A stretch of 64,000 bases of DNA. Source: JACKHO01 sp041398745. GTDB lineage: Bacteria > Planctomycetota > Planctomycetia > Planctomycetales > Planctomycetaceae. Made by a program: the position numbers and the translations under genes. This document shows, in pieces, positions 44,379 through 52,845 of the stretch (the stretch's first letter is position 1; every line of letters starts with the position of its first letter). The DNA lies in contig JAWKUB010000007.1 of the NCBI GenBank assembly GCA_041398745.1, positions 1-64,000 of the forward strand. Direction: 5' to 3'. Under the pieces are notes generated by a model that saw nothing but the letters and a program-made list of their open reading frames with translations, was not told where the DNA came from and did no database searches.

Positions 44379-44391
44379 GTAAGGCCACCTC
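44232..44391. mobile_element. MITE-like hairpin element, diverged copy C
   Basis: About 160 bases related to copies A and B: starts GCAGGGTGGCCCAT and ends AGGCCACCTCC. Its first hairpin reads CCGCTC-GTTCA-GAGCGG (44246-44262), two base pairs changed in both arms compared with CTGCCC/GGGCAG of copies A and B, and the second keeps GTGCC/GGCAC. The middle has lost about 50 bases, and a new 11-base inverted pair ACAAGATGCTT/AAGCATCTTGT closes it. Confidence 0.65.
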
Positions 44392-44434
44392 CAATAGAAT
44401 GGTTGTGATGCCAGCAGGTCGATGCAATTGTCGA

Positions 44435-44530
44435 AGATTTGAAACGCAGAGGCCGCCGAGGATCGCAGAGACGGAAGAGCAAGTTCTCATTGAATCTCGG
44501 CGCTCTCAGCGGCCTCTGCGTTTCAAGTCT
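44435..44530. repeat. 22-base inverted repeat around GAAACGCAGAGGCCGC
   Basis: Left arm AGATTTGAAACGCAGAGGCC plus GC pairs with the right arm at 44509-44530, one mismatch. The 52-base middle has no further feature. Similar in style to the CACGGAGG inverted repeat at 38212-38296. Confidence 0.65.
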
Positions 44531-44576
44531 CTTATCTCCACCAAATCTCCCCGGAGGTTGTGATGTCGGCACATCA

Positions 44577-44659
44577 TGGGAGGGCGAAGCTCCTGCTGAG
44601 CCGCGTGTCAAATTGGACGCTCCGGGCGCTTGCGGCTCGGCGGGAGCCTCGCCCTCCCA
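44577..44659. repeat. 28-base inverted repeat TGGGAGGGCGAAGCTCCTGC...
   Basis: The arms at 44577-44604 and 44632-44659 are imperfect complements (four mismatches of 28). They share the TGGGAGGGC core with the element at 827-875. I remember such repeats as common between genes of planctomycetes, which supports the phylum call. Confidence 0.65.
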
Positions 44660-44771
44660 GTGGACACACCTGCTTGCAAGCCCGAATGAAACTGTGAACA
44701 AGGGGCGACCCGTTAACGTCACATTTGTCAGTGGTACTTCACGGACCTTGCTGAAACATCGTCAGCCTAAG

Positions 44772-46037
44772 TCACCGTGGTCCCAACGAAGGTTCAAACG
44801 TATTCCCCTTCTTCACATTCCACTTCAGTAGAAAGTTCTCGGCCTGCAGGCCGCTGGTGGCGATTCCGGGTGGGGTGCGGACTTTGTAGGGGCGGGTGGC
44901 ATCGAGGGTTTTTCCACGGGCGTCGACGAGTTCGAACACGGGCGGGTTGGAGATGTCATTCTCGCTTTGAATGGGAATGGTGAAGAGTTCGTCATCGTTG
45001 ACGTCGAAAGTGACTTTCTTCCCGAACAGTTCACTGGTGTGCGTGAAGCGGTGGCTACGGAGTTCGGACTTGAGTTGTTCGATGGTCAGCGGCACGACAT
45101 CCTGTCCCTGCAGGAACAGAATTCCGGCTGAGAGGAAGTCCATACGCCTGATGGTTTCGCGATAGTCTTCCGCCCACAGGTTTTTGACGTACTCCTGCCA
45201 GCGGGCTTCCATAATGTCGAAGTTCGGTTCGCCGAACGCCCCCACCCAAGCAACAGGGTATTCGGCGTTGCGGTTCAGCAGCGTCAGGAATTTGATGAAG
45301 GGCTTCTGGTACTTCTTGCCCTCGGCGAATAGGAAGAAGTGTGACATGGTCCACGCCTGTAAGTAGTTGACGCTTCCCTGCTGGCCCGATCCTGTCTGCA
45401 GACTCTGCCTCCAGCCGTCGGCGTCGATGGTGAACATGTCGGCGAAATGGCGGAAATCATCTGCGTCCAAGATGGCATGAATCCGACGAAGGTCCTCAGC
45501 GTCGACCTGTCCCACGACGAGTTTTCCATCGAAAGGAACTCCACGAGCAAAGATTTCGGCTGTTCCCTCGTCGGCCCAACTCGGAATGTTGGGGAATAGA
45601 ATGGTCGAGAACTGATGAAACCCCTCGTGCTGGAGCACTTCCCGCATGCGCTGGTTGCCGTAGCGACCCTGGAATCCGGCCAGATACATTTGGTTGCCAC
45701 GGGCCATCATCATGCCCTGGGAGTTCTGCGTGGGAACAGAGAAGTGCCGCGTGAGAACATCCTGGTAGTCGGCCTGTTCCTGAAACAACAGCAGTCCCAG
45801 CGAAACATTCCGTTGAGGTCGCAATCCGCCAAGCAGTCTGATGTAGGCGTCGGCGGTCAAATCCATATGACTCGCCAGGTCCTGCGACTCTTCCTGATTG
45901 AAGTCCGACTGCACCTCGTAATACTTGGACCGAAACTTCAGCGCCCGCTGCGTCCAGTCTCCCTGAGCCTTCGCCTGTTCGGCCAGCATCAACAGCCCAA
46001 GCAAGGTGATCGCAAAGCTAATGGTCGATTTGGTCAT
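44772..46037 (-). CDS. secreted DUF1570-type metalloprotease-like protein
   Basis: Exported 421-residue protein. The signal peptide (ISFAITLLGLLMLAEQAKAQG) begins at the ATG at 46037; 30 extra upstream codons are not needed. A zinc-protease motif HEGFH (137-141) is followed by WADEGTAEIFARG with the third ligand Glu157, so it fits the gluzincin-like DUF1570 family. The C-terminal third (about 320-421) is a beta-rich domain with VKKGNTFEPSLGPR at the end. Substrates unknown. It is divergent from the arrestin-like membrane gene. Confidence 0.82.
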   Translation of the reverse strand: MTKSTISFAITLLGLLMLAEQAKAQGDWTQRALKFRSKYYEVQSDFNQEESQDLASHMDLTADAYIRLLGGLRPQRNVSLGLLLFQEQADYQDVLTRHFSVPTQNSQGMMMARGNQMYLAGFQGRYGNQRMREVLQHEGFHQFSTILFPNIPSWADEGTAEIFARGVPFDGKLVVGQVDAEDLRRIHAILDADDFRHFADMFTIDADGWRQSLQTGSGQQGSVNYLQAWTMSHFFLFAEGKKYQKPFIKFLTLLNRNAEYPVAWVGAFGEPNFDIMEARWQEYVKNLWAEDYRETIRRMDFLSAGILFLQGQDVVPLTIEQLKSELRSHRFTHTSELFGKKVTFDVNDDELFTIPIQSENDISNPPVFELVDARGKTLDATRPYKVRTPPGIATSGLQAENFLLKWNVKKGNTFEPSLGPR

Positions 46038-46260
46038 CGGTCTTTTTTCGAAATTGGCAAATGACTTCGGCACGATGCGCGTGCCTCGCTTATCATACCG
46101 AGTTACATTCCGAAGAACATTAATCAACTGGTTTCGTCAGTCGCGTGAAAGTGTGGCTTCCAATCGCCGTCATATTTCATCGAAACTTTTGTGTTTCTTT
46201 GCATCGCTGCGCAAGTAAGTGCCTTGCTACAATTCTGTGCGGGGAGTTTTTACGCGAACA

Positions 46261-46875
46261 ATGTCAAACTCAATTCCATCCCGGTTTCGTGGCCAGACGC
46301 GAGGGCGATGCTGGTCCCAAATCGTCGCGGCGTTTTTCCTGGTAATGCTGCTACTGTTTGGAAGTTGCTGGGGAGTCGGTCAGGCAAGTATTACTGGCGA
46401 ATTTCAGATGGCGGTTCTGTTCGGACTGTTCTCCCTGGTTTGCGGTGTGCTCGCACTGAAATTGATTTGGTTCGCTCTGCGGGCGTTGCTGAATCCGTTG
46501 GCGCGACTTAGCACAAACAACTTGACCATTCGGCCGGGCCGTACACTGCAAATACGCTGGAACATCGTGGGACGAACGGACTGGATTAGGCGACTGGAAA
46601 TTAATCTGGCGGGAATGCATCTGGCGCAATCAGCAGATTCCGTCTCGACGCCACTCAGCAGAGAATTGGACAACCAGACACACCGAATTGAAATCTTCGC
46701 GACGACGGTCGCAGGTGAAATTGAGCAGGGACAAACATCCTTGAAGATTCCGACGGACTTGCCGCTTTCCAATGGCATTCCCCCCATGCAGTGGAGGCTA
46801 CTGCTGCGGGGCGAAATCCCGGGCTGGTCAAATATCGTCGATGAAGTTCCGATTCAGATTGTCGACTGCCAGTAA
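46261..46875 (+). CDS. unknown membrane protein with beta-sandwich domain
   Basis: Two membrane segments (about 18-40 and 48-75) followed by a roughly 125-residue beta domain that begins LTIRPGRTLQIRWNI and includes HRIEIFATTVAG and IPPMQWRLLLRGEIPG. The layout resembles the arrestin-like domain of DUF3592-type membrane proteins, but that is weak. ATG at 46261 chosen because it opens the basic leader MSNSIPSRFRGQTRGR; a longer frame starts 14 codons earlier. Confidence 0.6.
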   Translation: MSNSIPSRFRGQTRGRCWSQIVAAFFLVMLLLFGSCWGVGQASITGEFQMAVLFGLFSLVCGVLALKLIWFALRALLNPLARLSTNNLTIRPGRTLQIRWNIVGRTDWIRRLEINLAGMHLAQSADSVSTPLSRELDNQTHRIEIFATTVAGEIEQGQTSLKIPTDLPLSNGIPPMQWRLLLRGEIPGWSNIVDEVPIQIVDCQ

Positions 46876-46919
46876 CGTGGAATGAGTGCGACAGGTTGAC
46901 GCCGTTGAGGGCTCCCAAC

Positions 46920-47627
46920 TTAAATCGGCCGATGGGCATCATCGTCGATTTGGGCCGCAAAGAAGTCGGGTAGGAGGTCGTCGGTCTTGCACTGGCTGGC
47001 AAGCAGCCAGTGGCACACATTGTTGTGGTTCTTGTTCAACAGGTCTTGTGGAATGCTTGCACCAGTTGCCGTCAGGAAGTTTACCAGTAGTTGGTGGCCG
47101 TATTGGGTGAGAATAGACTCGGGATGAAACTGCACGCCGTAAAGTGGCAGCGTCTGGTGGCGGAGGCCCATAATGAGTCCGTCGTCACTGCGGGCGGTAA
47201 TGATCAGGTTGGACGGAAGTGAGGCTTCTTCGACAATGAGCGAATGGTACCGGGTGGCGACGAAGGGCGTCGGGCAGTTGTGGAAAATGCCGGTGGCATC
47301 GTGCCGGATTTCACTGGTCATGCCGTGGACTGGCCTGGGGGCTCGAACGACGTTTCCCCCGAACGCCGCAGCGAGGGCCTGATGTCCCAGGCAGACGCCG
47401 AGCATGGGGATTTCCGACTGGAAGCGGCGAATGACGTCGAGGCAAATCCCCGACTCCGCTGGAGTTTTTGGGCCGGGGGAGAGCAGAATTCCCTGTGGTT
47501 TGAGGGCTGAAATGTCGTCGAGCGTAAGAGCATCATTGCGAACAACTTCCGTTTCCACACCGAGTTCGCGGACGTATCCGGCGAGGGTATGGACGAAACT
47601 GTCGTAGTTGTCGATGAGCAGCAGCAA
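46920..47627 (-). CDS. trpG: anthranilate/aminodeoxychorismate synthase glutaminase subunit
   Basis: Class I glutamine amidotransferase that supplies ammonia for anthranilate (TrpE) or aminodeoxychorismate (PabB). LLLIDNYDSF at the start, PGPKTPAESG, nucleophile Cys79 in GVCLGHQA, and His168/Glu170 in QFHPES. It is 235 residues, about 40 more than usual, with an unusual C-terminal tail (WLLASQCKTDDLLPDFF). The start is TTG at 47625-47627 preceded by GGAG; no in-frame ATG is near. Whether it serves Trp or folate cannot be told, as no trpE/pabB is here. Confidence 0.92.
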   Translation of the reverse strand: MLLLIDNYDSFVHTLAGYVRELGVETEVVRNDALTLDDISALKPQGILLSPGPKTPAESGICLDVIRRFQSEIPMLGVCLGHQALAAAFGGNVVRAPRPVHGMTSEIRHDATGIFHNCPTPFVATRYHSLIVEEASLPSNLIITARSDDGLIMGLRHQTLPLYGVQFHPESILTQYGHQLLVNFLTATGASIPQDLLNKNHNNVCHWLLASQCKTDDLLPDFFAAQIDDDAHRPI

Positions 47628-47765
47628 GGCATTCTCCGGCGCCGTGGGCCGCTCCGTTAACCGTTACGGCAAAAGACGCTTGGACATTTCTCGGCAGGGT
47701 GGACTAGAATCCCAAGCTCGAATGTGAGTTTCAAGCGACCGACTCCGACTTTAAGGATGGTTTTG

Positions 47766-49157
47766 ATGAACGTCTGCGGAAAACAATGGTTTTCAGGAAT
47801 TGTGACGGCACTGCTTCTGGTGACGCTTTCATGCGTGCCAGCAGCCAACGCCCAGGATTCCGACACCTACGAACTCATGCGGGTGTTTGTGGACACGTTT
47901 CAGGAAATCGACCGCAACTATGTGACCGACGTCGATCGACGCAAATTGGTCGAAGCGGGTATTCGAGGCATGCTCACGGAACTCGATCCTTACTCGAACT
48001 ACATCAGTCCCGACGATCTGGCTCAGTTTAATGAAGCAGTTGAGCAGGAATTCGGTGGCGTCGGCATTCGGGTGAATTTCAATCGTGCCGCGCACGTCAT
48101 TGAAGTGACCTCACCCATCCCGGGCAGTCCTGCGTACAAAGCGGGAATTGGTGCCGGCGACCGAATTGTGGAAATTGCTGGCGAGCCAGTGAGTGAATTC
48201 CCCGCCAATAAAGAAATTGACAAGGCCATTGAAATGCTCCGTGGCAAGCCAGGAGAGGGTGTTGAAGTCGGTGTACAGCATCCCGGGAAAGAAGAGATCG
48301 AACACATTACGCTGGTTCGCGAGCTCATCCAACTCGATACCGTCATGGGGTACTCGTACAACGAAGACGGCACCTGGAACCTCATGTACGATGATGAGAA
48401 GAAAATCGGGTATTTACGATTAACCCATTTCACGCGTCGCAGTGCCGATGAAGTGCGGGATGCAGTGAAAAAACTGCTCAAGCAGGGCATGAAAGGCTTG
48501 GTCCTCGATTTGCGGTTCAACCCCGGCGGACTGTTGCAGGCCGCTGTGGAAATCTCCGATATGTTTATTGAGGAGGGGACTATTGTCAGCACGGACGGAC
48601 GCAACAGTCGGCCGCGCAGTTGGACGGCGAAGCGGTTCGGCACGTTCGAGCAGTTTCCCATGGCAATTCTCGTGAATCATTACAGTGCTTCGGCCAGTGA
48701 AATTGTGAGTGCCTGCCTGCAGGACCATGGCCGGGCGGTTGTGGTTGGTGAGCGTTCCTGGGGGAAAGGGAGCGTGCAGAATGTGATGGAACTGGAGGAA
48801 GGAAAGAGCGCACTGAAGCTCACTACAGCGGCTTACCATCGTCCCAGTGGGAAGAACATTCACCGCGTCGTGGGAGCCAAAGAAGAAGATGAATGGGGTG
48901 TGAGTCCTAACGAGGGACTCAAAGTTGAGTTCAACATCGACCAACTGCGAGCCTTCCAGCGCGATCGTCAGGAACGCGATGTTGTGGGACGCCAGGAACC
49001 GTACGAAAGCGGATTCCTCGACACCCAATTACAGAAGGCAGTGGAGTACGTCTCCGATGCCCTCGAGGGAAAAGAACAACCTAAAGCAAACGAAGAAGAC
49101 AAGAAAGCGGCATTTCGTCTGCCGCTGTTTCCCGTGCCACGACGGGATGTTGGTTGA
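47766..49157 (+). CDS. secreted S41 C-terminal processing peptidase
   Basis: Periplasmic serine protease of the CtpA/Prc family, cleaving proteins at exposed C-termini. Signal peptide (GIVTALLLVTLSCVPAANA), PDZ domain (about 97-185, with GVGIRVNF and GAGDRIVEIAG), and the Ser/Lys dyad: SASASE (307-312) and Lys334 in SWGKGSVQ. 463 residues from the ATG at 47766, chosen because AAGGA lies eight bases before it; an earlier ATG overlaps the site. The stop overlaps the start of the following DUF1501 gene, so the two are translated together. Confidence 0.92.
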   Translation: MNVCGKQWFSGIVTALLLVTLSCVPAANAQDSDTYELMRVFVDTFQEIDRNYVTDVDRRKLVEAGIRGMLTELDPYSNYISPDDLAQFNEAVEQEFGGVGIRVNFNRAAHVIEVTSPIPGSPAYKAGIGAGDRIVEIAGEPVSEFPANKEIDKAIEMLRGKPGEGVEVGVQHPGKEEIEHITLVRELIQLDTVMGYSYNEDGTWNLMYDDEKKIGYLRLTHFTRRSADEVRDAVKKLLKQGMKGLVLDLRFNPGGLLQAAVEISDMFIEEGTIVSTDGRNSRPRSWTAKRFGTFEQFPMAILVNHYSASASEIVSACLQDHGRAVVVGERSWGKGSVQNVMELEEGKSALKLTTAAYHRPSGKNIHRVVGAKEEDEWGVSPNEGLKVEFNIDQLRAFQRDRQERDVVGRQEPYESGFLDTQLQKAVEYVSDALEGKEQPKANEEDKKAAFRLPLFPVPRRDVG

Positions 49158-50503
49158 GCAACCTGGATCGACACATGCTGAAAATTCCCGGACAAAAGCA
49201 CAGGTACTGTGACGGCGTTTCGCGTCGCTCGTTTCTCCAGTTGGGGGGATTGGCGTGCGGCGGATTGACGTTGGCTCAACTGCTTGGAGCAGAAGCTCAG
49301 GCGGCGAGCGGCCTCTCGCACAAATCAGTCATTATGGTGTACCTCTCGGGAGGGTTGTCGCACCAGGACACGTTCGATTTGAAGCCGGATGCTCCGCAAG
49401 AAGTGCGCGGGGAATTCAATTCCATTTCCACGACTGTGCCGGAAATGAAATTCGGCGAGCTGCTCCCCAAGCTCGCACAGAGTGCCCACCGATTTTCCGT
49501 CATTCGCTCGTGTGTCGGCCAGCGCGACGAGCATTCCAGTTTCCAAAGTCTCACCGGCTACACCATGGGTGAGGTGCAGCGCGACGGCATTCCGAATTTC
49601 GGTTCAGTCGTGTCGCGTGTCGAAGGACCAACGAATCCGGTCATCCCACCGTTCGTTGACCTGTTCCCCACCATGCAACATCGCCCCTACAACAGTACTG
49701 GGGCAGGATACTTGGGGAGTGCGTACAATCAGGTCCGGGCTGATGGAGAAGACCTTGCCAGCATGAAGCTGCGGTACATCGAGACGCCGCAGTTTAATCA
49801 GCGCCAGCAACTTCTGGAGCAGCTCGATGGATTCCGTCGGCAGGCCGATGTTGTGGGATTGGATGATGCCAACGAAAATTGGCGACGTGCGTTCGACGTG
49901 CTCACCTCTTCACGACTGCTCGACGCTCTTGACGTGGAACAGGAAGATCCAGCACTTCGTGAACGGTATGGGAAGGGATCATCCAAGCATTTGGGTGATG
50001 GTGCCCCCACTTGGAACGACCAGCTCCTCGCTGCCCGTCGGCTCGTGGAATCGGGCGTGCGTGTGGTCACTGTGGCCTACGGATTCTGGGATACACACGG
50101 CAATAACTTCGGCCATTTGAAGCAGCACCTCCCCACGTTCGATGCCGGTATTTCCGCTCTCATCGACGACATTCACGAACGCGGACTGCAGGACGACGTT
50201 ACTGTGGTCGTCTGGGGCGAATTCGGTCGGACGCCGAAAATCAACGACAAAGGCGGACGCGATCACTGGGCGCCGGTGCAATCGGTGTTGATGTCGGGCG
50301 GCGGCATGAAAGAGGGAATTGTCATCGGCTCGACTGACAAAACCGCCGCCTACGCCGAAGACCGCCCCGTCCACTACCGCGATGTCCTGGCGACGATTTA
50401 CCACAACCTGGGAATCGAACCGCACCAGTACATCCGAGACCAGAACGACCGTCCGGTGATTATTCTGCCGGAAGAAGCACGGCCGATTCGGGAGTTGTTG
50501 TAG
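49154..50503 (+). CDS. DUF1501 protein with Tat signal, coupled to S41 protease
   Basis: Second DUF1501 protein in the window, 449 residues. The Tat motif SRRSFLQLGGLACGGLTLA is clear, followed by VYLSGGLSHQDTFDLKP and VVWGEFGRTPKIND. Start is TTG at 49154, sharing TTGA with the protease stop; ATG 49175 is the alternative and would keep the twin-Arg. No DUF1549/DUF1553 partner is near; instead it is linked to a C-terminal processing peptidase. Enzymatic activity is not established for the family; it has the alkaline-phosphatase-like fold. Confidence 0.9.
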   Translation: MSNLDRHMLKIPGQKHRYCDGVSRRSFLQLGGLACGGLTLAQLLGAEAQAASGLSHKSVIMVYLSGGLSHQDTFDLKPDAPQEVRGEFNSISTTVPEMKFGELLPKLAQSAHRFSVIRSCVGQRDEHSSFQSLTGYTMGEVQRDGIPNFGSVVSRVEGPTNPVIPPFVDLFPTMQHRPYNSTGAGYLGSAYNQVRADGEDLASMKLRYIETPQFNQRQQLLEQLDGFRRQADVVGLDDANENWRRAFDVLTSSRLLDALDVEQEDPALRERYGKGSSKHLGDGAPTWNDQLLAARRLVESGVRVVTVAYGFWDTHGNNFGHLKQHLPTFDAGISALIDDIHERGLQDDVTVVVWGEFGRTPKINDKGGRDHWAPVQSVLMSGGGMKEGIVIGSTDKTAAYAEDRPVHYRDVLATIYHNLGIEPHQYIRDQNDRPVIILPEEARPIRELL

Positions 50504-50577
50504 CTCTGGTAGATGCAAGCTGCGGTGACGCTGTTGGTCCGATATACCGATGACGAGTAAGTGGATTGATTGGTCAA

Positions 50578-51081
50578 ATGAATGAATCAGAAAGAGATTT
50601 ACGTGAGCGATGGATTTCGGGTGAGGAAGCGTGCGTGCGAACTGAGATCATTAAGGGACTGGGTCAAGGAATCAGATGGGAGCAGCTCCTTAGACGTGTG
50701 AAGAGATCCGACGAGGTTCCATTCGGTTTTGATCTACGCGGGATTGACCTGTCCGGGCAAGACCTGTTCGGCCAGGATTTTGCTGATGCCAGCCTTGACT
50801 ATGCCAACTTCGACCATGTGGTGGGTAGTGGTGCAATGTTCGACTACTGTTCATTGCGGTTTGCGTCATTCCGGTATGCAAATCTTGACAAGAGTCAGTT
50901 TATGTTCGTGAAGGCACTAGACAGCAACTTCACAGGTGCCAGTCTACGTTACTCGCACCTTGATGATGCGGACTTCTCAAGTGCAGTATTTGACAATGCG
51001 GATTTTACTTCGGCATTCTCGAACAAAGTGACCAACTTTCGTGGTGCGAGTCTGAATGGCACCATTGGCTTGTCAAATTGA
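50578..51081 (+). CDS. pentapeptide-repeat protein
   Basis: A 167-residue cytoplasmic protein with about 18 pentapeptide repeats of the A(D/N)LxF kind from residue 58 on (LRGIDLSGQDLFGQDFADAS and on), which should fold as a right-handed quadrilateral beta-helix. The first 55 residues are charged and helical. Function unknown. ATG at 50578 chosen over a TTG four codons upstream. Some pentapeptide proteins mimic DNA and bind gyrase, but no evidence bears on that here. Confidence 0.82.
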   Translation: MNESERDLRERWISGEEACVRTEIIKGLGQGIRWEQLLRRVKRSDEVPFGFDLRGIDLSGQDLFGQDFADASLDYANFDHVVGSGAMFDYCSLRFASFRYANLDKSQFMFVKALDSNFTGASLRYSHLDDADFSSAVFDNADFTSAFSNKVTNFRGASLNGTIGLSN

Positions 51082-51085
51082 ACAT

Positions 51086-51202
51086 CACGGGTGACCAAGG
51101 TTGGTTTCCAACCAGGGGCGACAAGGTCGAAAAGAGGTTTTTCTGGAAGCGAAGCCTCTCCGGCCTCCGGCCCCGCCGGCTGCGAAGCAACAGTGGCTAT
51201 CC
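51086..51202. repeat. hairpin element of second family, copy 1
   Basis: About 117 bases starting CACGGGTGACCAAGG with hairpins GGTTGGTTTCCAACC and CCTCCGGCCCCGCCGG-type arms. It aligns with 52531-52652: shared segments GGTTTCCAACC, GAAGCG(A/G)AGCCTCT and GCCTCCGGCC. It begins five bases after the pentapeptide gene's stop. Confidence 0.55.
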
Positions 51203-51310
51203 TTTCTTCGCTGAGCCATGTGACTCGGCCTATGCATCGAGTACGATAGGGGACAGGCGATGAGACATTGAGCACACACCGCAATGCCACCTAGACCGAG
51301 GAGCAAAGTG

Positions 51311-52357
51311 ATGATCCTGCAGAGACTCTTCCTGCTGTTTGCAATTACCGCCGGAGTGACCCATGCACATGCTGGCGAAGTGGAATTCGCTCCAATTTCT
51401 TGGGCTGGCGTCAGCTCAACCAAATCGGCAGTTTATGGACATGCCATCGAGCATGAAGGTCGCAGATACCTATACTATTCAGGGGGAATACAAGGGGGCA
51501 GTGGCAAATCGTCCTCGATTTTCCTGCGAGTCGGATCCAAAACGACCGATGGCTGGATTTACGGAGGTCCGAAGCAAATCCTGACTCCCACTCCCAGAAG
51601 TCCCGATCAACTAATGATCGATCGCCCGTGCGTTGTTGAGGGTCGGTTCAAGACTCAAGGAGCAAATGGCACGAGCACCTTCAACTTTCTGATGTGTTAT
51701 CACGGACTTGACGCCTATCCGCCGAATGGCTCGTGGCGTGTGTTCTTCGCTGTTAGCGACTCAGTCACTGGTCCGTGGAAAAAGGTCGGGCAACTGTTTT
51801 TGAACGACAGAGAGTTCGACGGAAAAGTGAGCACCATGAGTATGTCCATGGATGCGAAGAACAGTGACGTTCGTCTGTTTTACTGTTTTGAGGGGACTCC
51901 ATGTACGCAACTGGTGAATATTGCACATCTCGAGTCTCCTGTTGCTTACCGCAGGATTCCAATTCCGCTTGACGGCCTGACAACAGGAAGTGGCGCAGAT
52001 GAAGTCCGCTTCTTGTTTCCGAAGTTCTGCGTGGATGGAGACAGCCTGTTGACCATCCGCTCGTTGACAGAGGATCCGTCGCTTGACCTGGTTTATGTGA
52101 CCAATGCCGGAGACGTTTCGAAGATTCCCTTGACTGGGGTAATTACGGGAAAGCCTCACAGGTGGGAAACCATGCAGCGATTTTCATGCCCGGATGATTT
52201 CCCTGCAAACATGTTCGGGTTCTGTGGATTTGTCTGCGACACACGCGGGCATTTACTAAAGGGGGAAGACGGCAGTTATGAGGTTCTCGTCACGGTGCAA
52301 GACTCAGTCGACGATATTCAATCGCGAAAAATCCATACACTGAAGATCAAGCCTTAG
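51311..52357 (+). CDS. secreted propeller-like protein, GH43-like look
   Basis: Exported 348-residue protein with signal peptide (LFLLFAITAGVTHAHAG). The mature part has repeated beta-blade sequence (YLYYSGGIQGGSGKSSSIFL, FFAVSDSVTGPWKKVG, DVRLFYCFEGTPCTQLVNIA) that is typical of five-bladed propellers such as GH43/GH32-type glycosidases; SDSVTGPWKK is very characteristic. Catalytic Asp/Glu cannot be assigned with confidence. ATG at 51311 with GAGGAG upstream. Flanked by two copies of the second hairpin element. Confidence 0.68.
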   Translation: MILQRLFLLFAITAGVTHAHAGEVEFAPISWAGVSSTKSAVYGHAIEHEGRRYLYYSGGIQGGSGKSSSIFLRVGSKTTDGWIYGGPKQILTPTPRSPDQLMIDRPCVVEGRFKTQGANGTSTFNFLMCYHGLDAYPPNGSWRVFFAVSDSVTGPWKKVGQLFLNDREFDGKVSTMSMSMDAKNSDVRLFYCFEGTPCTQLVNIAHLESPVAYRRIPIPLDGLTTGSGADEVRFLFPKFCVDGDSLLTIRSLTEDPSLDLVYVTNAGDVSKIPLTGVITGKPHRWETMQRFSCPDDFPANMFGFCGFVCDTRGHLLKGEDGSYEVLVTVQDSVDDIQSRKIHTLKIKP

Positions 52358-52530
52358 GCACAGCCTGCCTTACCATTCGTGTGTTCATCGCCTGTCGCCA
52401 CTGGTGCAGTTTGAGAACAGTCAACGTAGCACCGGTACTGCTGGGACTATCCCAAGATGCCGGGTGAATCACCTCTGCGAGGATCTGAATTCACAAACAG
52501 GAATCAGTAGTTCCCAAATTCAGTCTGGGG

Positions 52531-52652
52531 CACGGGTGGCCCAGGCTGGTTTCCAACCTGGGTCGACGTAGTCGATAGGCGGTTGTTCCTGAAGCGGAGC
52601 CTCTGTGGCCTCCGGCCGCCAACGGTTGCGGAGCAACCGGGGTTACCCGTTG
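52531..52652. repeat. hairpin element of second family, copy 2
   Basis: 122 bases from CACGGGTGGCCCAGG to GGTTACCCGTTG. Ends are inverted (CGGGTGGCCC against GGGGTTACCCG). Hairpins CCCAGG/CCTGGG and CGGTTGC-GGA-GCAACCG stand out. It shares CGGGTGGCCCA with the ends of the MITE-like family, so the two families may be related. Confidence 0.6.
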
Positions 52653-52749
52653 ATATTCGTCATTCCGCCACCATGCTCGATGGCCCCAGCCACCTGTCGT
52701 GTCGGTACGCACAACATACCCTGTTTCGATACGCGTTCGGCAAACAATT

Positions 52750-52775
52750 CACAGACAAGAATGCCTGTGCCACCT
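52750..52775. repeat. CACAGACAAGAATGCCTGTG palindrome
   Basis: Diverged copy of the palindrome at 924-951 and 9029-9053. The arms CACAG/CTGTG are kept, and the GCCACC that follows is shared. Confidence 0.55.
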
Positions 52776-52845
52776 GTCACAAGAATAGCGAGAAAAAGGT
52801 GGTACAGTTTCTCGTGCTCTTGTGCCTTTCGTGCCGGAATTCTGA

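Larger units (their letters stand above)
44379..44771. other. 393-base gene-free region with hairpin repeats
   Basis: Contains no gene I can support. It holds the end of hairpin copy C (to 44391), a 22-base inverted repeat GAAACGCAGAGGCCGC (44435-44456 with 44509-44530) and the element at 44577-44659. The gene to the right ends at 44772. Confidence 0.5.
52358..52845. other. 488-base gene-free region with repeats
   Basis: No supported gene. Holds the second-family hairpin element (52531-52652) and a copy of the CACAGACA palindrome (52750-52775). Short frames on both strands lack coding character. Confidence 0.5.
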
